In this document: positions 12,023 through 23,126 of the stretch, one piece after another | How the letters are laid out: every line of letters starts with the position of its first letter | Numbering within the stretch: position 1 is the first letter of the stretch | Assembly (NCBI RefSeq): GCF_009017415.1 | Contig: NC_092403.1 | Location: 372,001-436,000 of the forward strand | DNA length: 64,000 nt | Origin: Aspergillus flavus | Lineage: Eukaryota; Ascomycota; Eurotiomycetes; Eurotiales; Aspergillaceae | Direction: 5' to 3' | Position numbers and translations under genes: made by a program | The notes under the pieces: model-generated | The model's input: the letters and a program-made list of their open reading frames with translations, nothing else | What the model was told of the DNA's origin: nothing | Databases searched by the model: none

Positions 12023-13090
12023 ATGAGAGTGTCTAGGGTAGGAGCCCAGCTCCCTATCGAACTTATCCTGCTTTCCGCCGAATATCTAATGCCTGCTGAC
12101 CTTTTGTCTCTCTTATGTGCGGCTCCTGGGCTAGCACGGGTTCTAACTTTTCAACATACCACGCTTCAGGACGAAAGAGGGAGGACGATCCTACATCTCC
12201 TCGCGAGGGAGGGCGAATTGATGGAGCTACTGCTCGCAAACGACGGTATCAGGCTAGATCCGAAGGATAACTGTGGTCGGACGCCGTTATCCTATGCAGC
12301 TGAAGGATATGAAGTGGTGGTCAGGCTACTGTTGGATCGACCAGATATCGAGACCGACTCGAAGGATAACTTAGGTCGAACACCGTTATCCTATGCGGCT
12401 GAAGGTGGATATGAAGAGGTGGTTAGTCTACTACTAGATCGACAAGATGTTGAGGCGGACTCGAAGGATAACTTAGGTCGGACACCGTTGCTATATGCGG
12501 CCTGGCGCGGACATAAAGCAGTGGTCAGGCGATTGCTGGATCGACAAGATATTGAGGCAGACTCAAAGGATAATGATGGGTTGACTCCGATATCCTGTGC
12601 AGCTGGAGGTGGACACGAAGCGGTGGTCAGGCTATTGCTGGACCGACCAGATGTTGAGGCGGATTCAAAGGATAACCTGGGTCGGACACCGTTGCTCTAT
12701 GCGGCCTGGCGCGGACATGAAGCGGTGGTCAGGCTATTGCTGGACCGACAAGATGTCGAGGCAGATTCAAAGGCTAACTGGGGTCAGACACCATTATCCT
12801 TTGCAGCTGGAGGCGGATATGAAGCAGTGGTCAGGCTCCTACTGGACCGACCAGATGTTGAGGCGGACTCGAAGGACAACTCAGGTCGAACGCCATTATT
12901 ATATGCAGCCTGGCGCGGGCATGAAGCAGTGGTTAGGCTACTGCTAGACCGACAGGATGTCAAAGTAGATTCAAAGGCTAACTGGGATCGGACACCGTTA
13001 TCCTGTGCGACTGAAGGGGGGCATGAAGCGGTGGTCAGGCTACTGCTGGACCGACAAGACGTCCAGGCGGACTCGAAGGATAACTGTTGA
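12023..13090 (+). CDS. F-box-like/ankyrin repeat protein
   Basis: A single-exon gene of 355 residues. The N-terminus (about residues 9-45, LPIELILLSAEYL followed by LLSLLCAAPGLARVL) resembles the degenerate F-box that often precedes ankyrin repeats in Aspergillus proteins. One diverged ankyrin repeat (GRTILHLLAREGE) follows, then eight near-identical 33-34 residue repeats of the form KDNxGRTPLxYAAxxGxEAVVRLLLDRxDVEADS. The repeats alternate between two subtypes (AAGGGYE/H and YAAWRGHE), so the higher-order unit is a 68-residue dimer. The ORF stops in the middle of a repeat at DSKDNC, and the sequence downstream is unrelated, so the C-terminus may be truncated. The likely role is protein binding, perhaps as a ubiquitin-ligase adaptor. 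Confidence 0.75.
   Translation: MRVSRVGAQLPIELILLSAEYLMPADLLSLLCAAPGLARVLTFQHTTLQDERGRTILHLLAREGELMELLLANDGIRLDPKDNCGRTPLSYAAEGYEVVVRLLLDRPDIETDSKDNLGRTPLSYAAEGGYEEVVSLLLDRQDVEADSKDNLGRTPLLYAAWRGHKAVVRRLLDRQDIEADSKDNDGLTPISCAAGGGHEAVVRLLLDRPDVEADSKDNLGRTPLLYAAWRGHEAVVRLLLDRQDVEADSKANWGQTPLSFAAGGGYEAVVRLLLDRPDVEADSKDNSGRTPLLYAAWRGHEAVVRLLLDRQDVKVDSKANWDRTPLSCATEGGHEAVVRLLLDRQDVQADSKDNC
12259..13085 (+). repeat. Ankyrin-coding tandem repeat, 102-bp units in 204-bp dimers
   Basis: About eight 102-base units encode the ankyrin repeats. Alternate units are more similar to each other than to their direct neighbours. For example, the YAAWRGHE units recur every second position, giving a 204-base higher-order period. 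The pattern implies expansion by duplication of a two-repeat block. Confidence 0.8.
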
Positions 13091-14134
13091 AGAGGGAGCG
13101 CTCGATGGCAGTCTGACAAGCAGATGGGTCGGAATAGCGGGAAAATCGCACACTTCTGCAGTGCTCAGCACCCAGGATACAGCAGGAGATATGAAAAGAA
13201 GGTTATAGCGAGGCAAAAGAATGTGTATTCGAAAAACAAACTTTATGGTCTCGGGATGGGCGAGTTTTACTCCTAGGAAAGTTGGGAAGCCCCAGGGTCG
13301 CTAACTGTTCCAGGTCACAGGGCCTAAGCCAAAGCCTTCACAGCTTCCCAACCACGGACCCACAGCTAGGGCATTAGCAGGTTATTGTGCTGATCTTGGC
13401 TCTGTACAGGTTCAGCCGCGAAGTCCAGAGTCCCCCTTAAGACTTGGTTGAAATTATCATTCTTATAGCAGAACGACAAAACACAAGCTATGGTATCATC
13501 CATGATCATCGTTAGGTAGGTTGAAATGGGTTAGACGAACTATCGTTTGATGTGCGTGGTTACGCTGCAAAGCTTAATGGAGCACAGCCACAGCCCTAGT
13601 ATTAGGTTTAGATTAGATTTAGATTAGAGAAGCTTAACCCGGACCCTCCCGAGGAAGTGAGGCTGGTTGGGTTGGCCTGTGGGCCCCCAATTGGGCCCCC
13701 AACAGTGAAAAACATCAGGCTTACCGCTGCTTGAAGGTGAAAAACGTGGTTTATCCCGCTTAGTAAACAGCTTTTTGAGTGCCAAGACCAATTTATATAA
13801 GGGCCGAGGGGCCATTCAGGGCCCGTCGTGGGCCCTGAAGAAGGGTAATCAATCTATAGATATCTTCTAAGAATCTATTGGTTTAATATTTACATCTATA
13901 TTTAATTTACAGGTTGATACCATTTACCTAAAACCCGCTAAGAAATGGGTTTCGGGTTGACCTAACCCGCCTACCCATGTAGATGTCACCGGAAGGGCGC
14001 GATGGTGCAACAATTCCAGACTTGCTGGTGTTACTCTATATAAAATGCGATCCCATCCTTCATCCAGAAAGTCCACTATCGCCAACTTCTCTGGATATTC
14101 TTTCTGTTCTACAAGGACCAGCCTTTCTCGAAAA
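13091..14134. other. Intergenic region with simple repeat
   Basis: This stretch contains a short duplicated tttagattaga sequence near 13606-13628 and GC-rich gggccc patches at 13680-13840. No terminal inverted repeats or transposase fragment were found, so a mobile element is not supported. The promoter of the MFS gene is presumably at the right end. Confidence 0.5.
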
Positions 14135-15899
14135 ATGACTGATCGTAAGGAAGTGGCCGTAGAACAAGACGCAAAGTCCCTCGAGGCTGGTGCGCCAGAA
14201 GCTCCTTCACAAACACCAAATGACCAGACCATGGAGCAGCTGGATATATTCGAAGCCCCCAAAATCCGCACCAAACTGCGTATTACCGCTATCATGATCG
14301 CGCTCAATGTACTGGAATCATTTTCGTTTTCTCTTCATCTCGTTGGTAGCTAACGGGTATCCGTTTCTCTAGCTCGTCCTCTTCGTAGGGGCACTCGATC
14401 AAACTATTGTCGCAACTTCTATACCCACAATCTCGGCAGCTCTGCACTCGGCTGCAGGCTATACCTGGATCGGAGGGGCGTACCTGTTAGCCAATGCCGC
14501 TACAGCGCCCATGTGGGCCAAGTTCAGCGATATCTGGGGCCGTAAGCCTGTTCTCCTTGGGGCGGTAATATTCTTTGCCATTGCGAGCATCATTGCAGCA
14601 CTGAGTAAGAACATGGAGATGTTAATCGCTGCACGAGCACTGCAAGGCGCAGCTGGTGGAGGTCTTATGCAATTAGTCTTCATTGTCATCTCGGACCTCT
14701 TCAGTATACGCACCCGCGCGTTATATCTCGGTATGATGGGGTTCACCTGGGCACTTGCAGGATCAGCCGGTCCGCTGATCGGTGGAGCGTTCACCGAACT
14801 TGTTTCTTGGAGGTGGTGCTTCTGGATAAATCTGCCTGTCTGCGGCCTGTCTTTCATACTCTTGCTGCTTTTCCTGGATGTACACAACCCACGCACAAAG
14901 CTAAGAGAGGGTATCGTGGCCGTTGACTGGCTGGGCACAATCTGCATTCTAGCGGTGACTTTACTATTACTCTTGGGATTGGACTTCGGGGGCGCAATAT
15001 TCCCCTGGAGCAGTCCGAAGGTCATCTGCCTGATCGTGTTCGGAACAGCAATGATCGGCTTCTTCGTGTTCAGTGAGAAACGACTAGCCAAGTACCCGCT
15101 GATGCCTCTCAGCATATTCAGCAACTGGTCCAACAACGCAATCATCCTCGTCGCTTTCGCACACAGCATGGTCTCTATCGGTGTTGAATTTTACCTCCCG
15201 CTGTACCTGCAAAGCGTGAAGCAAGCCTCACCACTCCGCAGCGGTATCCTCATAATACCCATGATGATAACTGAAGCGGCCGTGGACATTCTATCCGGAA
15301 TATTGATCTCTCGAACAGGTCGCTACAGAGAAATCACCTGGGCCGGGTTAGCACTCATGACCTTGGGAACGGGTTTATATATCAACCTCGGAATCGACAC
15401 CCCGGTAGCAAGGATCATTGGGTTTGAGATCATCGGCGGTATCGGCACCGCACTTCTCTTCCAAACACCTGTCATCGCCATCCAGAATACGGTCAGTCAG
15501 GCCGATACCGCCTCCGCTACGGCGACTATGAGTTTTCTCCGCAATCTGGCGACATCCTTGTCCATCGTGCTTGGTGGTGTTATATTCCAAAATGGTATGG
15601 CCTCTCGTCATTCATTGCTGGTGGACGCTGGCCTTAGTGGATCTGTCCTCGAAGCCTTATCTGGTGATCATGCAGCGGCGAATGTCGAGATCATCAAGTC
15701 TATCCAGGACCCGGCGCAGCGTCGCGCAGCGCAGGGTGCTTATGCTTGGAGCTTGCGGAATATATTTATTATGTATACGTCTGTGGCGGCTGTTGGGTTA
15801 GTGGCGGGTGCTTTTATCAAGCAACGACATATGAGCTCGGAGCATACTGTGACGAAGACTGGGATACAGCAGTTGACGAAGCGTGAATCTGCGAGTTAG
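14135..15899 (+). CDS. MFS drug:H+ antiporter, DHA14-like
   Basis: Two exons (14135-14308 and 14373-15899) joined by a 64-base intron in phase 0, giving 566 residues. After a hydrophilic tail of about 50 residues come roughly 14 membrane segments. Family motifs include LDQTIVATSIP in TM1, FSDIWGRKPVLLG (loop 2-3 motif A), RALQGAAGGG (motif B region), and GSAGPLIGG (antiporter motif C). This is the architecture of fungal 14-TM exporters of toxins and metabolites at the plasma membrane. No biosynthetic core gene is adjacent, so a general efflux or orphan role is likely. An in-frame ATG at 14045 would extend the N-terminus, but the Lys/Asp-rich start at 14135 is more typical. Confidence 0.88.
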
Positions 15900-16586
15900 T
15901 GATAGGACGATCGAATATAGATGTGGTTATTGCTGGGTGAGAGAAGTCGCTATATCGACTTCCAAGGTGAAGCAGTGCGCCATTTGTTGATGCTGGTTAG
16001 GATTTAGCTTGAAGGGCTGACACTAGGACTTTCATCCGAATATTAAGTTTACGAATGAATGTCTAGGACACTCTGAGTACAGAAATACATGCTCATTTGA
16101 TTCTCTGTACTGTTTATGTTAGTACCATTTTAATAAGTTAAATCACAGGGATGTTTGTTGGCTAAAACTATGGGAAATGCAGAAGTATTCATCTCCTAGT
16201 GATCAGCTACTCAAATGAAATTGTTACTTGGGCAATAGGTGTCAGGCCGAATATGATGCCCTTCCACCCTCTGTATTCACTACTACCTTTACGATGCCAA
16301 TCAACGGAAATTATGGATAATGAGGAATACTGAATAGCAATCATATTACCCCCATGTGACTATGAATATCACATAGCAATGTAACGAGCGGCAGCATAAC
16401 GAGACGTGAATGAACTTAGTAAGAATCGTCAGAAAATTGCAACATAAGCCATGAAAAGATAATCATTCTTAAACGAAAGACAAAGCATCACGGCATAGAT
16501 ATGCCGCACGCGAAACAACACCGCCAGTGAAGACCGAACGGACATTGATGACCTCAGTCATCAAAAGCTACGGGCTCTGGGAACGT
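15900..16586. other. Intergenic region
   Basis: AT-rich spacer between the convergently transcribed MFS gene and the small Cys-rich gene. Nothing else was recognised. Confidence 0.5.
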
Positions 16587-16916
16587 TTATCTATGACGGC
16601 AGCCGCCATCGCAGTTGCATCCGAAGATGTTGCACGCTGTACGCCATGCTTAGTGTTGAATGTATGAACACTTATTGGAATAGATGGGCACTTACATCTA
16701 TATCCACAGTAAGGCGTTCCCTGAGTACCATCCTCGCAACGCTGTCTCAATTTTTAGTGTGAGGTATGTAGTTTGGCTCGGGATACTAACCCCATTCTTG
16801 TCTGCGTGGCAGCAGTCCTGAGTCCTCTCTGGCGAGTCAGGAGCAGGGAGTTCATTTGGTTGTGCCAGGCCGAAAGCCGCAAGGGCGAGAAGGCTGAGGA
16901 CGTAGAAGGCCTTCAT
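16587..16916 (-). CDS. Small secreted eight-cysteine protein
   Basis: Three short exons on the minus strand. Exon 1 starts at 16916 and encodes a signal peptide (MKAFYVLSLLALAAFGLAQ) plus a short pro-region ending near ...QDCCHADKNG. An intron (gttagt...acag) joins exon 2, RCEDGTQGTPYCGYR, and a second intron (gtaagt...acag) joins exon 3, SCNIFGCNCDGGCRHR, with the stop at 16587. All junctions keep frame. The product is about 72 residues, with eight Cys in the pattern CC..C..C..C..C.C..C. The GTPYCGY and CNIFGCNCDGGC blocks resemble small secreted Cys-rich proteins common in Aspergillus and other ascomycetes. The function is unknown, with antimicrobial or effector-like roles possible. Confidence 0.75.
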
Positions 16917-18788
16917 TTTCGTAGTAGCTCGCAGAGGATGTGGTAGTCCTTGGTGGTGTGCTTTTGGTGTTCTTTGAACAAGTGGGGAGATTTGAGAGTG
17001 GAGTGAATTGGGGAAGCAGTGATTCAGAGCCAACGACCTCTTATTTATAGACTGGACGAGAGTTGGCGAAGAAGGAGCTGAAGTAGGTGTTTGCGTTTTT
17101 GCTTCCAGATGACCTCAAGTGCGTCATCCCTTATGCAGAGTGACTCAACATCGTGCACATTTCTTATTCATGGCGCGAAGCAATCCCTGGCTCGGAAAGT
17201 CCTTAGTACAAAAGTTGATGGCTGATCTGGCCTCTCAGAGGCCATGCCCCAGGTTCCGAAGTCTTGTATAGATTTTCGTGGCTAGCTAATTGATGTCTAC
17301 AGTCAGCTGCCTAGTCTAGTTGGATTCTAAACCAGACTGGGTTAACTGAGTGGCGTAGCTAAGCGAGCTGAGTGTTCATGGTTTGGAGCATATATGCTGT
17401 ACTTGCTCTTAAGGAAGATTTTGTGTCTAGTAGTTGGATCCATGGAGTGTCCTAGAATAGCAAGTTCAGCTTCTTGCTAGATATATCCTCATAATACAGC
17501 TTGTGTCATACATATGGCATGGCATAGAACACAGGGCTAACGGAAGACTCTAATCTCAGCCCCGCGTGGTTGTCATACTCTGCAGGACATCCGATTCGGA
17601 ATGGGTAACGTCGATCGGCTTAGGCTGGATTTAAATCCATATTACCCCTCGTCGGAATATGACCAGGCATCATATTATGCTAATGACTCTGGTCCAAGCA
17701 CACAGGACCTGCTGCTGGCTCTTTATCTCTCTCCTGTGAAACTAATCCCTCCGATATCTTATATGTAGTTGAATTATGCCAGCCGGTGATATCTCTTCAC
17801 CAAATGACAGAATGAACGTCGCTTGTATTCTGATTATACTTGAAAGGCCAAGTTAAAAGACTATAACAGGGATATATGACTCTTTAAAATGTGACCGGAC
17901 TTCCCCGGAATCCCAAAATCGACTGGCCAGGCCCGGAAGATGGGGCGTTTGCTTGAATGCAATATAGCAGTGTTCTCCGCATTCAGGCTTACGCCAAGAG
18001 TAAGAAGTACTTATTAGTTCCTTGTTATGCATGAACTGTAGACGAACCGTGATCTGTCGTGGCTTCAGCCTGCATTCGCTCACCGTGGCACCTGAGTCAG
18101 CTGAGCCTGAATCTGCCTAGAGAAGACATGCCTCAAAAGCCAACGTCTGCATCTTGATCGCATACAAGTTTGTACTATTGATGTAGAGCCTGCCCGAGGA
18201 GCTTCTATCCCTCCACTCGGCAAATAGTTCGCCCAAAGAAGGGAATACGTGCCCCAGCCAATTCACAGCTGCGCCTCAGGGCTCTCCCAAAGGTCACAGG
18301 CCTTGGCATGTGGCGAATTTGCAGTAAGAGTACGTCTGCGGCCTGCTAATCAAATATCCGTGAAATATACATCCTTTTAGTCATCGCTTGCGAGAATATC
18401 GTGTGTCTAATACGTTCGAACCTTTTGAGATAAATCGAGAGAGCGTTATACTAATGATTCAGTAAACCTCAAGTTATGATATCTTCAATTACAATGACAA
18501 TCCTCCTGGTTCTGGCACTGCGTCGCAGTACTCTGTACCCCTTAATTTTACATAGTCATCAATTTGAATAACGCACAACATAACAAAATAAGTATTAATA
18601 CCGGTACAGCACGGAGTATATATGTGTCTTCGGGACCGAACTTTCCTCTCATTGTCAATCTTTTCTCGCTATACTCTATCCGCTCCCCGACTGGCCGTAA
18701 ACGTTGGTGCGGCCTTTTTCATGACACGCCGGCCTTCCTAAATAACTTCACTACCACCCGCTCCGACATCAATACACTATCACCCAGG
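16917..18788. other. Intergenic region
   Basis: A 1.9-kb spacer. The longest frames (about 76 codons) have no recognisable features. The left end should hold the promoter of the small Cys-rich gene. Confidence 0.5.
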
Positions 18789-19904
18789 ATGGCTGGCAAT
18801 GAAAATCTCCCGAGTGGCATACCAGCCATGACCAAAACGGCGGCAGCACCCCAGTGTTCCAAGGGTGATGACACAGCGGATTTCGGTGACTCTGTGAGAA
18901 ATGAGGATGAGGAACTTGATCTCGAAGAGGCAGTCGAGCCCTGGTATAATTACGATATAAAAGAAACCTCACATGTCTTCTATCCCATTTGTCTTGCAGA
19001 AGTTCTCAATGGGAGATACTTGGTGGAGAATAAAATGGGCTCAGGCGGTGGCTCCACGGTCTGGATGGCCCACGACCTTCAAGAGACGAGAGATGTAGCT
19101 CTCAAAGTCATGGCTTCCAGAGAGTAGGCAGACAACGAAATCTGCATACAAAACGAAATCATTCAGAATATGCAGGATACCTCTCACCTCGTGACCTATT
19201 TGGCGACCTTTCTACTGCCCGGAAACGGGTGTCATCATAGGGTCCTAGTGTTTCCCCTAATGGGTCCATGCCTTAACTGGGTTATCCTGAGAGACATGCC
19301 CATGGCAACTCGCATGTCCGCTGCTCGGCAGTTGTTAGAGGCCGTGGAAATTTACACAAAGCTGGGATTGTACACCGTGGTAAGTAACCTCTGTTTGCCA
19401 GTCTCTTTCCTGTCGGTCTGCATTCTAATTAGTATTCGACAGATCTGAATGAGAGGAACTGTATGTGGGGAATGGCTCCACTCCATAATCTATCTAGGAG
19501 TGCTAAATATGAGGCACTCGGTCGACCACCAAGGCAAATCATACCACTTGTCGATCTCTGGAAGCAGGGAGAACTTGTTCGTCCTGTTGAGCTCCCTGAG
19601 AATCTACGCACAGACGAATTCTATCTCAGTAATTTTGGTCTAGCGATGAAACTTGGCAACCCCATAATCCCAAAAGGCTATCCGCCTACAGATTTCTGCT
19701 TCCCTGATCGTCTTCATAAGATGAAACCAAGCTTTGCCTGCGATATGTTGAGTTACATGGTCATCTTCGGAGCAATTTATCTTCGTTTCCCGCCTTTTCG
19801 TAGCTGGCGCTACCTTATCAAGTGTTTGGGTCCACTCCCTGAGCAGTGGAAGGGCCTTTACAATCATCCGCAAAAGAACTTCTACAGGACCTGGACGCTA
19901 TTCT
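18789..19904 (+). pseudogene. Degenerate SRPK-like protein kinase
   Basis: The sequence follows a fungal SRPK-like Ser/Thr kinase. It has an acidic N-terminus, then NGRYLVENKMGSGGGSTVWM (glycine-rich loop) and VALKVMASRE (lysine of subdomain II). The frame is then cut by an in-frame TAG at 19125-19127 but resumes immediately with NEICIQNEIIQ. Near 19350 the frame shifts by one base. The catalytic loop (LHKAGIVHRDLNERN) is read partly in another frame and across an intron (about 19381-19442). The DFG motif reads SNFG (aat at 19631-19633), losing the magnesium-binding Asp. Further on, PPTDFCFPDRLHK and PSFACDM are still recognisable, and the C-lobe ends early. A stop, a frameshift and the active-site change together indicate a dead gene. 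Confidence 0.8.
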
Positions 19905-20404
19905 AATTGTGGGTTGGCGCACCGGGGACTCAATGTTGAGTTGGTACCGAGTATGTACCTAAGTAGTATCAGCAACGGTGCAGCCGATTACGTTCACGGT
20001 TTCTTGCTACCAGATATGTCACTTCTCGGTCTTCGTGCTTCTTGTCTCCACAAGGGTCAATCTCATACAAGAGTGAAGTATGGAAAAGACGAATTAGAGA
20101 GACAAGGGCAGAAAACGTAGAACAAAACGAAAATCATCCGAACGATGATCGTCTAGGATCCCTCTTCCTGCTCTGCTAACCAGTGGCGTGGTTAAGGTTA
20201 TAATCTCTTGTCCATGACAACCAAAGATCGCAGGGGGTGTCCACAGTTTAAGTTCCGCGCTTCAGGTGCCGTCCTGAAAACAAATTCCGATTTAATCTAT
20301 CAGGTTGTTATCATTGCTGTGGAGAGTTATATCAGTTTGGTACATACTTAAAAATGACAGGTAAAAAAAATAAAAGCAATTCAATGTACAAACATGATGG
20401 ACAT
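19905..20404. other. Intergenic region
   Basis: Probably contains the decayed 3' end of the kinase pseudogene. No intact gene was seen. Confidence 0.5.
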
Positions 20405-21702
20405 TCATTCAACATCGGGGGTGTACAAATAACCACTGGGTATCTTAAACGTCGTAATAGCAATTTTCGGGGCTGGGACATCCTCCCACGTTGCTGATAT
20501 CGTCGTCTCATTATTCGCAAGCGGTAGAATGTTCAGCATAGTGCTATAGGTGAGGGACCGAGAGCTTGCTTCATGCCACGTATCGTCACCGTCAGTAATA
20601 TCCGAATCTCGCGATACCGGACCACGTTGCGCCCAGGTGCCCATGATACTAGGATGTGACGACAAGCATTTATAGGGAACGTGCAGAATATTGGTGCAAA
20701 GAAAGTTATAACCCAGATCGACAGGCTCATCGATCCCGACATATGATAACGCAGTGAGTGCCTTGCGGGCGCCTTCGTAGGTAAATGCCATCGCCCACGA
20801 GCAGATCGCATTATCCGCATTGAATATAAGACGATGGCTCTCGAAGTTGGGGTCCTCTGCCAACGGTGGACGGACAAACTCGTTCTGGTGGGGTCGCGGC
20901 GTAACAGTTAAATCGTTAGGAATCACATAGTACTTCGGCTCCCCTCGCAAGTTTATTCCACAATGTCCTAGCCATAGCATATCCCAGTTATCGCCGTATG
21001 GGGAGAAGGGAACACCCTCCGTTCCCTGAAGCGCCCTAGTGCCCCGTGCAAATTCGACCATCTGTGCCTTGATATTCACGTCCCAGTCAGAATCGTCTTC
21101 CATGAGGACAGCGCTGCTGATCTTGTTCTCCACGATACTATTGACAGGAAATGGCTGCGTTAGCGCGAAACCTCTATTCGTTTCACCAAACGATCACATA
21201 CTGTCGTAGAGCATTCATATGGGCGCGCCAGCTTCCGAGCTCGGCGGGTTTATCGCGGTGTTTCTCTTCCGTCCATACCTAGTCACTTGTCAGGGTTGTA
21301 GAGGGGAGGGCAGGTACGGTGTGAACGAACAGCAGGGTATGCTTTCGGAGGGATATTGGCGGCTCGGACACCTTCAAACCAGTCTACTTCCAGCCCGGTA
21401 TAGGATGCCGCCAACGCGATCGCATCGTGCTTATCGGTGCGCTCCTTGAACCCGATTGCGAAAATCTTCTGGAACTAAAGGATTATATTGGTTAGTATTG
21501 CCTAGTAGGACGCGCGAAGATGATATAGACGTACCCCTAGGGTAGAGTTTCTGATTCTGCTGTCAAGCAACGCATCGGGATCGGTTGGACCGGTTGGGGA
21601 AGTAATCCAGGAACCATCGCCATTTCTAAAGCATGAAAACCACAGCACAGTACCAATGATTAACAAAGCGGCCGTTAACCTTCGGCTAGTGAAGGTGTGC
21701 AT
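20405..21702 (-). CDS. Glycosyltransferase family 25-like type II membrane protein
   Basis: Four exons on the minus strand with the start at 21702. Exon 1 (21702-21535) encodes a short cytoplasmic tail and one membrane anchor (LTAALLIIGTVLWFSCF). Exon 2, starting at 21474, gives IFAIGFKERTDKHDAIALAA and WFEGVRA. Exon 3 gives ELGSWRAHMNALR. The last exon (to 20405) begins at IVENKISSAVLMEDDSDWD. SLPERTDR-like, GSWRAHMNA and MEDDSDWD are hallmarks of the fungal GT25/LPS-type glycosyltransferase family, with EDD as the metal-binding element. All three introns are GT-AG and keep frame. The product of about 370 residues is expected to be a Golgi-type transferase. Donor and acceptor are unknown. 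A second anchored glycosyltransferase lies 1.4 kb away on the same strand. Confidence 0.82.
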
Positions 21703-23126
21703 TGTGCCAACGTCTCCCACCCCAGGTTTTCGGAGAAGGGAAGAGAGAAATCAGAACGGATGCGACCGGGCTGAACCCGGCGGCTACAGCAAACAATGAA
21801 CATGGGGTCATTGTCCCTTTAATTGCTCTAGAGTCTAGTCCCTTATTCGCTTCCCTCCGAGCAAGGGTGGTGAGCAATGGACTAAAGGTGAACGACCAAT
21901 GACATCAGTACGGAGGTCACGCTAGGGCTCAAGTTCGATTTCGATCCACGCTTAGTTTCTTGGCTCGCAGCACTGTCACAGTCTGTCAGTCTTTTTTCGG
22001 TCCTTAGCCGCCGATCGGCAACACACTGGTGCTTCAGTCCAGCAGAGCGAAGGGAATATGCACCGTTTATTGGTTTGTTCTGCCGTGATCCCTGCATACT
22101 CCGTACACCCACCAGAGCGTCCCACTTAATCTAACCGGCGGTCATGTGCTTGGTTGGTTCATGTTCGAACAAAAGGACTGCACGTACTTAGGAGCTCCAT
22201 CTTGGCTACAGGAACATAGGATGGACGCGAGTGTTTATTGTTCTGTGGTCGTTGGTAAGATATCATATGAGTTGCATTACCCTTCTAGAGAAGGCATCCG
22301 AATCACCTGACAGACGCGTGAGTTGCGACCGCCAGGACAATCACATTACAGTAATTTTACACGAAACCCCGATGAATTAGAAATGGAACAACACGTGTAT
22401 TTCCGTAATTGATACAAAAAGCAACCAAGAGTCTACTAATAGTACAAGATACCTAGCTGTGCTCCAGAGTATTCTCTGGACAGAACTTCACTTACATTGT
22501 TAATCTCTTCTCGCTGTCCTTTATCTTATCCCACTAGCTGGAAATATTTGCGACTTGTTCCCCTGAACAACCTCGTCATCAACCCTTTCCGCATCGATAC
22601 ATGATAACAAGGCCTGTCATGGATTGCTCCTGTTGTTACCCTTATTTACTCGAATGCTTGTCAATTAAGATCAAAAGGATTCAATGAACATCACAATACA
22701 TTTACTAGTCCTGCCCTTGCGTCCGGGGGTGTCTACCGCCAGGTTAGCCTGCCTTGCCTCTCGAATATCGATACCGACAAATACACAATGGTATTGTTGA
22801 CGCGAACAACAGGGTTTCTTCGGAGAGATCCAGTACGGACATATGCTTGATAGTGTTCTGTGGCCTTTCCATTGTCTGCTTCCCGTACGCCTCGTATCAC
22901 ATGATGTGTCAAATACTCAAGTCTTATGATCTTCATGTTATAGAGAGCCATAGAGAAACCCACCACCCAATGGTTAGTTAACATGAAGTTCGATGTTGTC
23001 TGTATCATTAAGAGAATATTTACCTATAGCCACCAATATAGGTTCAGTCAATAAGTACACAGTACCTACAGCTAAGTATGCAATAAGAAGCTTCATGAGA
23101 GAACAACAGAAGAAGACCAGACTCCC
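21703..23126. other. Intergenic region
   Basis: No gene is supported. One TACTCCGTA 9-mer lies at 22097-22105. The left end holds the promoter of the GT25-like gene and the right end the 3' flank of the next glycosyltransferase. Confidence 0.5.

Noticed and set aside
13600..13920. Possible transposon remnant (GC-rich gggccc patches, short direct repeat)
   Set aside because: No terminal inverted repeats, target-site duplication or transposase fragment could be found by eye.
14459..15169. Minus-strand ORF of 236 residues
   Set aside because: Antisense to the MFS transporter coding sequence, with no domain of its own.
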